NCBI GenBank assembly: GCA_029248265.1
Contig: JAQWJQ010000230.1
Coordinates: forward strand, 1-60,991
Direction of reading: 5' to 3'
DNA from: Planctomycetota bacterium
Lineage (GTDB): Bacteria > Planctomycetota > UBA1135 > GCA-002686595
DNA: 60,991 nt
Shown here: positions 1 through 7,940 of the stretch, piece after piece
Numbering within the stretch: position 1 is the first letter of the stretch
Layout of the letters: every line of letters starts with the position of its first letter
The notes under the pieces: generated by a model
Told to the model about the DNA's origin: nothing
Seen by the model: only the letters and a program-made list of their open reading frames with translations
Database searches by the model: none
Program-made: the position numbers and the translations under genes

Positions 1-358
1 CGCCGCTCTCCAGGGAGTAAGCCCGGACCTGGAAGGACATGGGCTTCTCGGGGGCCTTCGCGCCGCCGCCGCGGCTCTCGGGCATGCGTACGCCGCCCAT
101 GAAGCCAAGGGGGCGGCCGCCGCCCTCCACGTCCGGCTGCACCGCCGTGGTGATGAAGACCCTGTCCTCGACGATCACGGGCGAGGACCAGCCACCGCCG
201 GGCACCTCGACCTTCCACGCGAGGTTCTCCTCGTCGTTCCAGCGAACCGGGTGCGCCGCGACGACCCCGTTGCCGGAGGGACCGCGGAAGGACGGCCAGG
301 TGGCGTCCTGGAGGGGCGCGAGGGCGGCGGGCGCCGCGACGAGGAGGGAGAGGATCAT
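1..358 (-). CDS. PQQ-type beta-propeller protein, N-terminal part (cut by window edge)
   Basis: Only the first ~119 residues are inside the window. The reading frame opens at an ATG at 358 with a short hydrophobic export signal (MILSLLVAAPAALAPL) and then WPSFRGPSGNG, WKVEVPGGGWSSPVI and DRVFITTA. This is the typical opening of secreted PQQ-repeat (BamB/quinoprotein-like) propeller proteins common in planctomycetes. It starts 34 bp after the stop of the gene at 393-1700, which has the same architecture, so the two are probably one transcription unit of paralogues. No enzymatic activity can be read from this part; in this family the blades often act as a scaffold rather than binding PQQ. Confidence 0.75.
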   Translation of the reverse strand, partial: MILSLLVAAPAALAPLQDATWPSFRGPSGNGVVAAHPVRWNDEENLAWKVEVPGGGWSSPVIVEDRVFITTAVQPDVEGGGRPLGFMGGVRMPESRGGGAKAPEKPMSFQVRAYSLESG

Positions 359-392
359 GGGGATGGGTGGCCCTTGGGCCGTGGGATCACTT

Positions 393-1700
393 CTAGCTGA
401 AAGCGTGCAGGGAGTTCTGGGCACGCACAAAGATCATGGTGCCCGCCTCTCCCTCGACCGGCGCGGTCACGGCGAGGTGGCCCCAGCTGGGGCCCTCCAC
501 CAGGTCGAGCTCGCCCGCCACGTCGTACTCAGCGGGGTCCGCGTTGATCAGGCGCAGGGAGCCCGTGTTGGCCAACGCGAGGATGCGCTTGCCCTGGGCG
601 ACCAGCGACCAGTACTCGTCCCCGGTGGGTCCGGAGACCCAGCCGTCGGTGCCCTCCTCGAGCCCGACACAGGTGAAGCGGTTGCTCCGCAGGAAGAGGA
701 ACGCGTGGCTCCCGACGACGACCGGCGAGGTCATGTAGGCCTGAGCGCGGGCGGTCCACGCCTCGTTGACCTCGAGGCCCTCCTCGCCCTTGGCGACGGA
801 GTAGAGGTGCGCGCGGCCACCGTAGGCCGAGGTGAAGATGGCGTCGCCGTAGGGCTGGGGCGTGAGGATGTTCATGCCGCGGAAGGCCTTGACCGCCTGC
901 GTCCACAGCTCGTCGCCCGTCTCAGGGTCCATGCCGCTCAGGTGACTGCGGGACTGGACCACCAGTTGCTCGCGGCCCGCGAGGGTGGTCAGGATGGGCG
1001 AGCTGAAGGCGCTGTCCATGCCGCCCGCGTTGCTGCCGCCCGTGGAGCGCCAGACGGTCTCGCCGGTCTCCTTGTCGAGGCGCGCGATGGACTCGCCGGC
1101 CTGGATGTAGAGGGCGTCCCCCACGATCAGCGGCGAGCACACCAGCCCGAAGGAGGGCATCTTGGCGTCGAACTCCTCCACGAAGTCCACCCGCCAGCGG
1201 ACCGAACCGTCGCTGGCGTTCAGGCAGACCACGACGTCGCGCATGCCGCCGATGTAGAGGGCCTCGCCGTCGAAGACAGGGGTGCTGCGAATCCAGGAGC
1301 CGTTCTTGGCCGCGAAGAAGGGCACCTTCATGGCGCCGTCCCAGCGGGTCTCCCAGACCTTCTCGCCGGTCTTGCGGTCGTAGGCCTGGACCACCTCCTC
1401 GCGCTTGTCGACGGTGGAGACCGTGAACACACGGTCCCCGGCGACCAGGGGCGTCGCGTAGCTGTCGCCGAGGCCCTCGATGGACCAGACCTCGGTCACG
1501 TTCTCCTCGGTCAGCGTCGCAGGCCACTCAGGCCCACCGACGACGCCGTTGCGGGCGGCGCCTCGCCACTGGTTCCAGACGGTGTAATCCTTCACCTCAT
1601 CCGCCGCGGAGGCGTCAGGGGTGGAGACGACGGGCACGTGGGCGGTGGCCGTGGGGACTCCTGAGAGGGGAAGGAGCGCGAGGAGAGTGAGGATGGTCAT
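393..1700 (-). CDS. Secreted PQQ-like beta-propeller repeat protein
   Basis: 435 aa. An N-terminal signal peptide (about residues 1-20, ending near TATA) is followed by WNQWRGAARNGV and repeated blade motifs such as LVAGDRVFTVS, YDRKTGEKVWE, LNASDGSVRWRV and LDKETGETVWR, the tryptophan-bearing strand signature of PQQ-like repeats. The whole protein appears to be one propeller located in the periplasm or outside. No CxxCH haem site and no recognisable dehydrogenase catalytic residues are visible, so it is more likely a structural or binding propeller than a true quinoprotein dehydrogenase. It lies head-to-tail with the similar protein starting at 358 and is divergent from the sulfite dehydrogenase genes at 1939. 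Confidence 0.85.
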   Translation of the reverse strand: MTILTLLALLPLSGVPTATAHVPVVSTPDASAADEVKDYTVWNQWRGAARNGVVGGPEWPATLTEENVTEVWSIEGLGDSYATPLVAGDRVFTVSTVDKREEVVQAYDRKTGEKVWETRWDGAMKVPFFAAKNGSWIRSTPVFDGEALYIGGMRDVVVCLNASDGSVRWRVDFVEEFDAKMPSFGLVCSPLIVGDALYIQAGESIARLDKETGETVWRSTGGSNAGGMDSAFSSPILTTLAGREQLVVQSRSHLSGMDPETGDELWTQAVKAFRGMNILTPQPYGDAIFTSAYGGRAHLYSVAKGEEGLEVNEAWTARAQAYMTSPVVVGSHAFLFLRSNRFTCVGLEEGTDGWVSGPTGDEYWSLVAQGKRILALANTGSLRLINADPAEYDVAGELDLVEGPSWGHLAVTAPVEGEAGTMIFVRAQNSLHAFS

Positions 1701-1938
1701 GTCAGCGGGAGGGTTACGGGGCTACCTGTGACAAATCGCACGGGGCCCGCGGTTGGATGCAGGCGGGCGACCCCCTCGAGGACGCTGGTCGCAATCCGGA
1801 TCGCCACGCGAACCGGGTCGCTGATTTGTGGGACCTCCGCACACTCGACGGGCGCACCCGTGGCGCTTCGCGTACATTCGGTCGCCCTGCGGTGGCCCCA
1901 TCGCCCCGCGGGTCAACGGCTCCCTTCCCCCAGCGCCC

Positions 1939-3132
1939 ATGACGCCCGAATCACGCATCCTCCAGGACCGCCGCCGCTTCCTCGGCTCGACCCTCGGCGT
2001 CGCCGCAGGGGCCCTCTGGTTCGCCTCCTGCGGATCCGAGGTCAGCGAGAGCGTGACCATGCTGCCTGATGGCATGGACCCGAAGAACTTCATCGTCCAC
2101 GGGCCGATGACCATCGAGTCCAAGCGGAGCGTGCTGCGGGACGAGATCACGCCCACGGACAGGGTCTTCGTCCGGGGCAACCTGGGCTTCCCGGACGCGG
2201 CCATCCTGGAGGACGCCGACGCCTGGTCCCTGGAGATCGACGGGGTCGCCAAGCCCGGCTCGATGACCCTCAAGGACCTCAAGGCCCTGGGCTCCACCAC
2301 GATCACCGCCGTCCTGCAGTGCTCGGGCAACGGGCGCTTCTTCTTCGAGCACGGCCCCTCGGGCTCCGCCTGGGGCGTGGGCGCCGCCGCGAACGTCCAA
2401 TGGACGGGAATCCCGGTGAAGAGGGTCCTCGAGGCCATGGGCGGCGCCGTGGAGGGCGCCCGGTTCCTCACGGGGACCGGCGGAGAGCCCATCCCCGCGG
2501 CGCTCAACGAGCGAGACCTCGTGGTCGAGCGCTCGATCCCCCTGGAGAAGGGAATGGAGGACGCCATCCTCGCCTGGGAGCTCAACGGTGCGCCCGTCAA
2601 CATCTCCCACGGCGGCCCCCTGCGCCTCGTGGTGCCAGGCTTCTACGGGGTCAACAACGTCAAGTACCTCAAGCGCCTCGCCGCCACCGCTGACGAATCG
2701 GACGCCAAGATCCAGGTGTCCAAGTACCGCGTGCGCCCCATCGGTGAGAAGGGCGCGGCGGACCAGCCCTCCATGTGGGCCATGAACGTGAAGTCGTGGG
2801 TCGACGACCCCCTCGGCGACAAGGCGCTCAAGGCTGGCATGGTCGACGTGACCGGGGTCGCGTTCTGCGGCGAGTCACCTATTCAATCAGTCGAGGTCTC
2901 CACCGACGGCGGCACCACCTGGGCCCCCGCCGAGATGGTCGGCACGGACATGGGCCCCTACGCGTGGCGCCGGTTCAGCTACCGCTGGGACGCCGCCCCT
3001 GGCCAGCACGTGATCGCCTCCCGCGCCACCTCGGTGGACGGGAAGGTCCAGCCGGAGAAGCGGGTCGAGAACCACCGTGGCTACGCCCACAACGGCTGGA
3101 GCGACCCGAGCATCACCGTCAAAGTCAGCTAG
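1939..3132 (+). CDS. sorA: Molybdopterin sulfite oxidase family protein (SorA-like)
   Basis: 397 aa from the ATG at 1939; in-frame sequence further upstream looks like an open reading extension. The N-terminus has a twin-arginine-like stretch (DRRRFLGSTLG) before a hydrophobic segment ending in FASCGS, so it is exported folded with cofactor and may be lipidated at Cys31. The Moco-binding domain carries ITAVLQCSGNGR; Cys128 corresponds to the invariant thiolate ligand of molybdenum in the sulfite oxidase family. A C-terminal Mo-co dimerisation domain follows (about residues 280-395, SVEVSTDGGTTW). The c-type cytochrome 4 bp downstream is the expected electron acceptor, as in SorAB sulfite dehydrogenases. 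Substrate could also be another small molecule, since many family members are uncharacterised. Confidence 0.85.
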   Translation: MTPESRILQDRRRFLGSTLGVAAGALWFASCGSEVSESVTMLPDGMDPKNFIVHGPMTIESKRSVLRDEITPTDRVFVRGNLGFPDAAILEDADAWSLEIDGVAKPGSMTLKDLKALGSTTITAVLQCSGNGRFFFEHGPSGSAWGVGAAANVQWTGIPVKRVLEAMGGAVEGARFLTGTGGEPIPAALNERDLVVERSIPLEKGMEDAILAWELNGAPVNISHGGPLRLVVPGFYGVNNVKYLKRLAATADESDAKIQVSKYRVRPIGEKGAADQPSMWAMNVKSWVDDPLGDKALKAGMVDVTGVAFCGESPIQSVEVSTDGGTTWAPAEMVGTDMGPYAWRRFSYRWDAAPGQHVIASRATSVDGKVQPEKRVENHRGYAHNGWSDPSITVKVS

Positions 3133-3136
3133 ACCC

Positions 3137-3481
3137 ATGCGATTCGTCCCCGTCGTTGCTCTCGCCGCCCTCGCCGCGGCCAGCGCCTCCGTCTCCTGCG
3201 GTGACGGACCCAAGCCGTTCAGCAAGGCAGCCCTTCGAGGTCGAGAGGTGTTCCTCAAGCACTCCGAGCCCAAGTGCGGCACCTGCCACACGCTGAAGGA
3301 CGCGGGCACCGTCGCCAACGTGGGTCCCGACCTCGACGTGATGCGCCCCTCCCGCGACAAGATCCTGCGTTCGGTCCAGCAAGGCGTGGGCGTGATGCCC
3401 ACCCAAAAGGAGGTGCTCAAGGCGGGCGAGATCGAGGACGTGGCGTCCTACGTCTTCGAGGCGGCGGGGCGCACCCCCTGA
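3137..3481 (+). CDS. sorB: c-type cytochrome lipoprotein (SorB-like)
   Basis: 114 aa, start ATG at 3137, 4 bp after the sulfite oxidase stop. A signal peptide ends in a lipobox (ASVSC, Cys21), so the protein should be membrane-anchored. The mature part has one haem site CGTCH (Cys47, Cys50, His51) and a likely distal ligand Met87 in QGVGVMPTQ, as in class I cytochromes c. Length and gene order fit the cytochrome subunit that takes electrons from the molybdenum subunit of sulfite dehydrogenase and passes them to the respiratory chain. The lipobox is a difference from the soluble SorB of Starkeya; I infer it keeps the complex at the membrane. Confidence 0.85.
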   Translation: MRFVPVVALAALAAASASVSCGDGPKPFSKAALRGREVFLKHSEPKCGTCHTLKDAGTVANVGPDLDVMRPSRDKILRSVQQGVGVMPTQKEVLKAGEIEDVASYVFEAAGRTP

Positions 3482-3557
3482 GGACGCGCTTCGGAGAATC
3501 GAGCGGGGCGGGTCCGGATCGCTATCCTCGAACCGTTCACCACGACGGAGCCTCCCG

Positions 3558-5267
3558 ATGAACCTCGCCTCCCCGACCGCGCTTCTCCTCTCCCTCGCCG
3601 CTTCAGTCTCCACCCCGGGGGCTGCGCTGCAGGAGAAGGGACTCGCCGATCTCGTCCTCGCGGGTGGCCGCGTGGTCACCGTGGACCCCGCCGGCACCGA
3701 GGGGCAGTCCATCGCCATGCGCGGGGACCGCGTCCTCGCCGTGGGGAGCGAGGTCGAGATCCGACGGCTGATCGGCGAGCGGACGCGGGTCATCGACCTC
3801 AAGGGGCGCCTCGCGATCCCCGGCTTCATCGAGGGGCACGGCCACTTCCTCGGCGTGGGCGACTCGGCCATGCAGCTCGACCTGCGGCAGGCGAAGACCT
3901 GGGACGAGATCGTGGCGCTGGTGGCCAAAGCCGCCGCCACCCTCGAGCCCGGGACCCTCATCCGCGGCCGCGGCTGGCACCAGGAGAAGTGGACCACCGC
4001 ACCCCGCGGCGCCATCGACGGGCTGCCGCGGCACGAGGACCTCTCCGCCGCCTCCCCCGAGCACCCGGTGATCCTGACCCACGCCAGCGGCCACGCCGCC
4101 TTCGCGAACGCCAAGGCCATGGAGCTCAGCGGCATCGACGGGGACACCGTGCCGCCGGAGGGAGGCGAGATCATCCGCGACCCGGGCGGCGCCCCCACCG
4201 GCGCCCTCCGCGAGACCGCGGCCTACCTCCTGGAACCCGCCTACCTCCGCTCCCGCGGCGCAGACCCCCGCGAGATGGCCGCCTACGCCGTGGAGGAGTG
4301 CCTGCGCAAGGGCGTGACCTCCTTCCAGGACGCGGGCAGCTCCTTCGAGGACGCCGAGCTGCTGCGCCGCATGGCGGACCGCGGCGAGCTCGGCGTGCGC
4401 GTGTGGATGATGCTCCGCGAGCCCGTGGCCGAGCTCACCGAGCGCCTCGCGGCGACGCGCGTCGTCGGCCACGCCAACCACCACCTCACGGTGCGCGGCA
4501 TCAAGCGCTCCATCGACGGCGCCCTGGGCTCCCACGGCGCGTGGCTCCTGGAGCCCTACGCCGACCTCGCCACCAGCGCCGGCCTCAACACCGTCCCCAT
4601 CGACGAGGTGGAGGCCTGCGCCCGGCTCGCCCTCGAACACGACGTCCAACTGTGCGTGCATGCCATCGGTGACCGCGCGAACCGCGAGACCCTCGACATC
4701 TTCGAGCGCTTCCTACCAGAGGGTCCCGAGGGAGAGGGCGGCAAGGTCGACCTGCGCTGGCGCGTGGAGCACGCCCAGCACATCCACCCCGACGACCTCC
4801 CGCGCTTCGCCCAGCTCGGGGTCATCGCGGCCATGCAGGGCGTGCACTGCACCTCGGACGCACCCTGGGTCCTGCGGCGCCTCGGCCCCGAGCGCGCCGA
4901 GAGCGGCGCCTACATGTGGCGCGACCTCCTGGACTCGGGCGCCGTGGTCACCAACGGCACCGACGCCCCGGTGGAGGACCTCGACCCCATCGCGAGCTAC
5001 TACTCCACCGTGACCCGCAAGCGCGCCGACGGCATGGTCTTCTTTCCCGACCAGCGCATGACCCGCATGGAGGCCCTGCGCTCCTACACGATCGCCTGCG
5101 CCTACTCCGCCTTCGAGGAGGACCTCAAGGGCTCCCTCGAGCCCGGCAAGCTCGCCGACGTCGTCGTCCTCTCCAAGGACATCCTCGCCTGCCCCGACGA
5201 CGAGCTCCTCGACGCGCGCGTGGACCTCACCGTGGTCGGCGGCGAGGTTCTCTTCCAGCGCGATTGA
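3558..5267 (+). CDS. Exported amidohydrolase, YtcJ-like (amidohydrolase 3)
   Basis: 569 aa with an N-terminal signal peptide (about residues 1-23). Strand motifs ADLVLAGGRVVTVDP and LAIPGFIEGHGHF give the metal-binding HxH of the amidohydrolase superfamily; further conserved pieces are LCVHAIGDRANRETLD, RVEHAQHIHPDDLPRF and NGTDAPVEDLDP (metal-binding His and Asp). This is the YtcJ/exoenzyme-regulatory AepA-like branch, which is widespread, often secreted and mostly of unknown substrate. A TATCCT box at 3520-3525 may be its promoter. The gene ends in convergent orientation with the amylase; a 47-bp element shared with position 14163 lies just past its stop. Confidence 0.88.
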   Translation: MNLASPTALLLSLAASVSTPGAALQEKGLADLVLAGGRVVTVDPAGTEGQSIAMRGDRVLAVGSEVEIRRLIGERTRVIDLKGRLAIPGFIEGHGHFLGVGDSAMQLDLRQAKTWDEIVALVAKAAATLEPGTLIRGRGWHQEKWTTAPRGAIDGLPRHEDLSAASPEHPVILTHASGHAAFANAKAMELSGIDGDTVPPEGGEIIRDPGGAPTGALRETAAYLLEPAYLRSRGADPREMAAYAVEECLRKGVTSFQDAGSSFEDAELLRRMADRGELGVRVWMMLREPVAELTERLAATRVVGHANHHLTVRGIKRSIDGALGSHGAWLLEPYADLATSAGLNTVPIDEVEACARLALEHDVQLCVHAIGDRANRETLDIFERFLPEGPEGEGGKVDLRWRVEHAQHIHPDDLPRFAQLGVIAAMQGVHCTSDAPWVLRRLGPERAESGAYMWRDLLDSGAVVTNGTDAPVEDLDPIASYYSTVTRKRADGMVFFPDQRMTRMEALRSYTIACAYSAFEEDLKGSLEPGKLADVVVLSKDILACPDDELLDARVDLTVVGGEVLFQRD

Positions 5268-5280
5268 GCCGTTGCGACCC

Positions 5281-5327
5281 CCGGGTCCCTGCGGCCCAAA
5301 GACGGAGGACCCCAGAGTTTCGGGTCA
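5281..5327. repeat. 47-bp dispersed repeat, copy A
   Basis: This copy matches 14163-14209 at 40 of 47 positions without gaps by hand alignment. It lies in the convergent space after the amidohydrolase stop codon. It contains GGGTCC (5283-5288) and GGACCC (5307-5312) that could pair, and alternatively GACCC with GGGTC about 10 nt further on, so it could fold on either strand as a REP-like or terminator element. Confidence 0.6.
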
Positions 5328-5506
5328 AAGGAAACGGGGAGGGGCGGGCGAACTGAGCGTCTTGGCCCGATGGTGCGCCACCGAGGTGAGCGCCCGAGAC
5401 CCTCGCCACTCTGGCCGCAGCGGACTCGGTCGTCCCACCAATCCTCGACTCCGCGTGGCCTCAGCGGCCCTTCCCTGGGCCGCCGGCGGACCCAACGAGC
5501 GCGATC

Positions 5507-7882
5507 TCAGCGACGCTGAACGAGGACCACGCCGTCGATGGCGGGGACGACGAGCTCTTGCGCGCCCTCGTGGTCGCCATGGACGGCCTCCCACTCCCCA
5601 TCGGGAAGGACGAAGCGCGCCGGGCGCCCGCTCGCGTTGAGGGCGACGAGGAGCCGCTCCCCGGCGTCCTCCCTGAGGAAGACCAGGAGGTCTTGCTCGT
5701 CGTCGGCGGCGAGCGTCTCGAAGGCCCCGGTCCGGAGCGCCGGGTGGCCCCGGCGCAGCTCCCCCACCGCCCGGTAGTGGGCCAGGTGCTCGGGGTCGAC
5801 CCGATCCTCCTTCCGCTCGTAGGGCCCGAGGTCGGGCCAGAGCATGGGCTTGCGGTTCGAGGGATCGTCCGGGCCCCACATGCCGACCTCGTCGCCGTAG
5901 TAGATCATCGGCGCGCCCACGTAGGTCATCTGGAGGAGGGCGGCGAGGCGAGCGCGGCGATAGTGGAGCGGGTCGGGCTTCCGGTTCAGGTACGCCTCGT
6001 TGTCCTGCTCCCGGTTGTCGGCGTCGTAGCGCCGGTCGGGGTTCAGGAACATGGACACCATCCGGTCCGTGTCGTGGCTGTCCACGAGGTTCATCAGGGC
6101 GTAAGTGGCCTCGGCGGGGTACGCGAGGCGCAGCTCCGCAAGCCGCTGGTCGAGCGCGGTGGGCGTGATCTTGCGGTCCTCGAAGCCGATCCAGGCGATG
6201 GCTGCGTCCGCGAAGCGGTAGTTCATCACCGCGTCGAAGCGGCGACCGTCGAGCCAGACGTCGGCGCGGTCCCAGACCTCACCGGAGAGGTAGGCGTCAG
6301 GGTTGACGGACTTCACCAGTTGTCGCCACTCGTCCCAGAAGGGCATCGGGACCTCCATGGGGACATCCAGGCGCCAGCCGTCGATGCCGTCGGACGGGTC
6401 GCCGTCACCGTCCGGGTCCATCCAGCGCCGCGTCACGGCGTGGATATGCGCCACCACGGCGTCCGACGCGAGCCCGTCGCTGTCCTTGGCGAAGACGGGG
6501 AGGTCGTCGTATCCGGCCCAGCCCCGGTGCACGAACGGTTCCCAGGAGACCACGTCGAACCAGTCCGCGTAGGGGGACTCGGGACCGCGCTGGACCACGT
6601 CCGCGAAGGCGGGGTGGCGCTGGCCCACGTGGTTCCACACGCCGTCGATGACGACCTTCAGGCCCCGGGCGTGGCACTCCTCGATGAGGTCGAGGAAGAG
6701 GCGATCGGACGGGCTCCAGGTCCAGGTGGACGGGTCCAGGAGGTCCTCCCCCGCGGCCACGGCGGACCAATCCTCGCCGGCGCCGAGGCTCGAGTCCACG
6801 TGGCGATAGTCCGTCGCCTCGTACTTGTGGTGGGACTCGGCCTCGAAGACCGGGTTGAAGTAGAGCGCGGTCACGCCGAGGGAGGCGATGTGGTCCAGCT
6901 TCTCGCGGACGCCGGCGAGGTCCCCGCCATAGAGGCGCTTGTAGATGAACCAGTCCCAAAGGCCCAGAGGCCTGCCGTCCACCGTCTCACCCGCCTCACC
7001 CGGGCTCGCCTCGTACCAGTCGCTGGTCCAGGGCCGCGTGCCCGGCCGGTCGTTCTCGGGATCGCCGTTCCGGAACCGGTCGGGCATGAGCTGATACCAG
7101 GTGGCGTGCTTGGCCCACTCGGGCGTCCTGAACTCGGGTAGCGCGGCCTCGCTCAGGGCCTGGATCACCGGGTCCCGGCGAACGCCGTCCTCCGTCTCCA
7201 CCAGGAACGTGTAGCGCTGCGCTTCCTCGGTCAGCGGCACCCGGCACTCGTAGAAGGTGAACCCGTCCAGCGAGCCCGCCGGGGTCATGGGCAGGGGGGC
7301 GTCGGCGCCCTCGAGGGAGAGCCTTGGAGCGAGCCCAGCCTGCCCCCGGTACCGGATGAGCGCCGCGCCGTCACCCGCCCGCTGGAGGTAGACCGGAAGG
7401 TCCGGGGCGTGGCCCCAGGCGAGCCGTCGGCGCTCCCCCTCCGTGAGCGCGTCGGCGCGGGCGCCCGCGGCGCCCAGGGTCAGGACGGTGTTCTCTCCCC
7501 CATGGCCGTCCGGCTCCCGATCGTCATTGGACGGGTCGGGGATCCAGGACCGGCCGTCGACCACGAACTTGTAGCTGAGGCGTCCACTCCGGGCCTCGAG
7601 CTCGGCCGCCCACCGCCCATCGGCCCCCCGCTCCATGGGGAGCGCACCGCCGTCCCAACCGTTGAAGGAGCCGGCGAGGTGGACGCTCTCCGCCTCGAAG
7701 GTGCTGGGGAGGTGCACCCGGAGGCGCCAAGCGCCCGGCCCGATCGGGGTCACGGAGACCGACGCGGGGAGGGGACCGCTCGGCTCGTCGGGACGAACGA
7801 AGGGCGGCGCGGAGGGCCAGTCGGCGGCCGCTGGATGAACCGCACAGGACAGGGCGAGGCCGGCGAGGAGGAGGGTGTGCAT
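5507..7882 (-). CDS. Exported GH13 alpha-amylase family enzyme (neopullulanase/cyclomaltodextrinase-like)
   Basis: 791 aa from the ATG at 7882; a GTG at 7891 is in frame but sits inside a TAGTGG box, so the ATG is preferred. A signal peptide (MHTLLLAGLALSCAVHPAAA) is followed by a CBM48/AMPK-type carbohydrate module (about 40-135, VHLAGSFNGWDGG and LSYKFVVDG), a second beta-sandwich (about 150-255) and the GH13 barrel. Catalytic motifs are GWRLDVPME (nucleophile Asp), YLSGEVWD (acid Glu) and NLVDSHDTDR (Asp), with VVIDGVWNHVG as region I. It should cut alpha-glucans or maltodextrins in the periplasm, feeding the divergently encoded maltodextrin-type ABC transporter 58 bp away. Confidence 0.9.
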   Translation of the reverse strand: MHTLLLAGLALSCAVHPAAADWPSAPPFVRPDEPSGPLPASVSVTPIGPGAWRLRVHLPSTFEAESVHLAGSFNGWDGGALPMERGADGRWAAELEARSGRLSYKFVVDGRSWIPDPSNDDREPDGHGGENTVLTLGAAGARADALTEGERRRLAWGHAPDLPVYLQRAGDGAALIRYRGQAGLAPRLSLEGADAPLPMTPAGSLDGFTFYECRVPLTEEAQRYTFLVETEDGVRRDPVIQALSEAALPEFRTPEWAKHATWYQLMPDRFRNGDPENDRPGTRPWTSDWYEASPGEAGETVDGRPLGLWDWFIYKRLYGGDLAGVREKLDHIASLGVTALYFNPVFEAESHHKYEATDYRHVDSSLGAGEDWSAVAAGEDLLDPSTWTWSPSDRLFLDLIEECHARGLKVVIDGVWNHVGQRHPAFADVVQRGPESPYADWFDVVSWEPFVHRGWAGYDDLPVFAKDSDGLASDAVVAHIHAVTRRWMDPDGDGDPSDGIDGWRLDVPMEVPMPFWDEWRQLVKSVNPDAYLSGEVWDRADVWLDGRRFDAVMNYRFADAAIAWIGFEDRKITPTALDQRLAELRLAYPAEATYALMNLVDSHDTDRMVSMFLNPDRRYDADNREQDNEAYLNRKPDPLHYRRARLAALLQMTYVGAPMIYYGDEVGMWGPDDPSNRKPMLWPDLGPYERKEDRVDPEHLAHYRAVGELRRGHPALRTGAFETLAADDEQDLLVFLREDAGERLLVALNASGRPARFVLPDGEWEAVHGDHEGAQELVVPAIDGVVLVQRR

Positions 7883-7925
7883 GGGGACCACTAGCGTTGG
7901 CGCGCGCGTCGCGCGAGGCCTAAGC

Positions 7926-7931
7926 TAGCCT
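7926..7931 (+). promoter_or_regulatory. Putative -10 box (TAGCCT) for a leaderless transcript
   Basis: TAGCCT preceded by AAGC ends 9 nt before the ATG at 7941. A TSS at or next to the start codon would make the mRNA leaderless. No good -35 is visible. A GAGGC/GCCTC inverted repeat (7915-7932) overlaps it and could be an operator shared with the divergent amylase. Confidence 0.4.
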
Positions 7932-7940
7932 CAAGTTCCG

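Noticed and set aside
39-1664. 541-residue open frame on the plus strand opposite the PQQ-propeller gene
   Set aside because: It is the antisense shadow of a GC-rich gene; composition is His/Gly/Arg/Val-rich with no domain, and the minus strand has clear PQQ repeats and a signal peptide.
5558-7141. 527-residue plus-strand frame opposite the amylase gene
   Set aside because: Antisense shadow; the minus strand has complete GH13 catalytic motifs.
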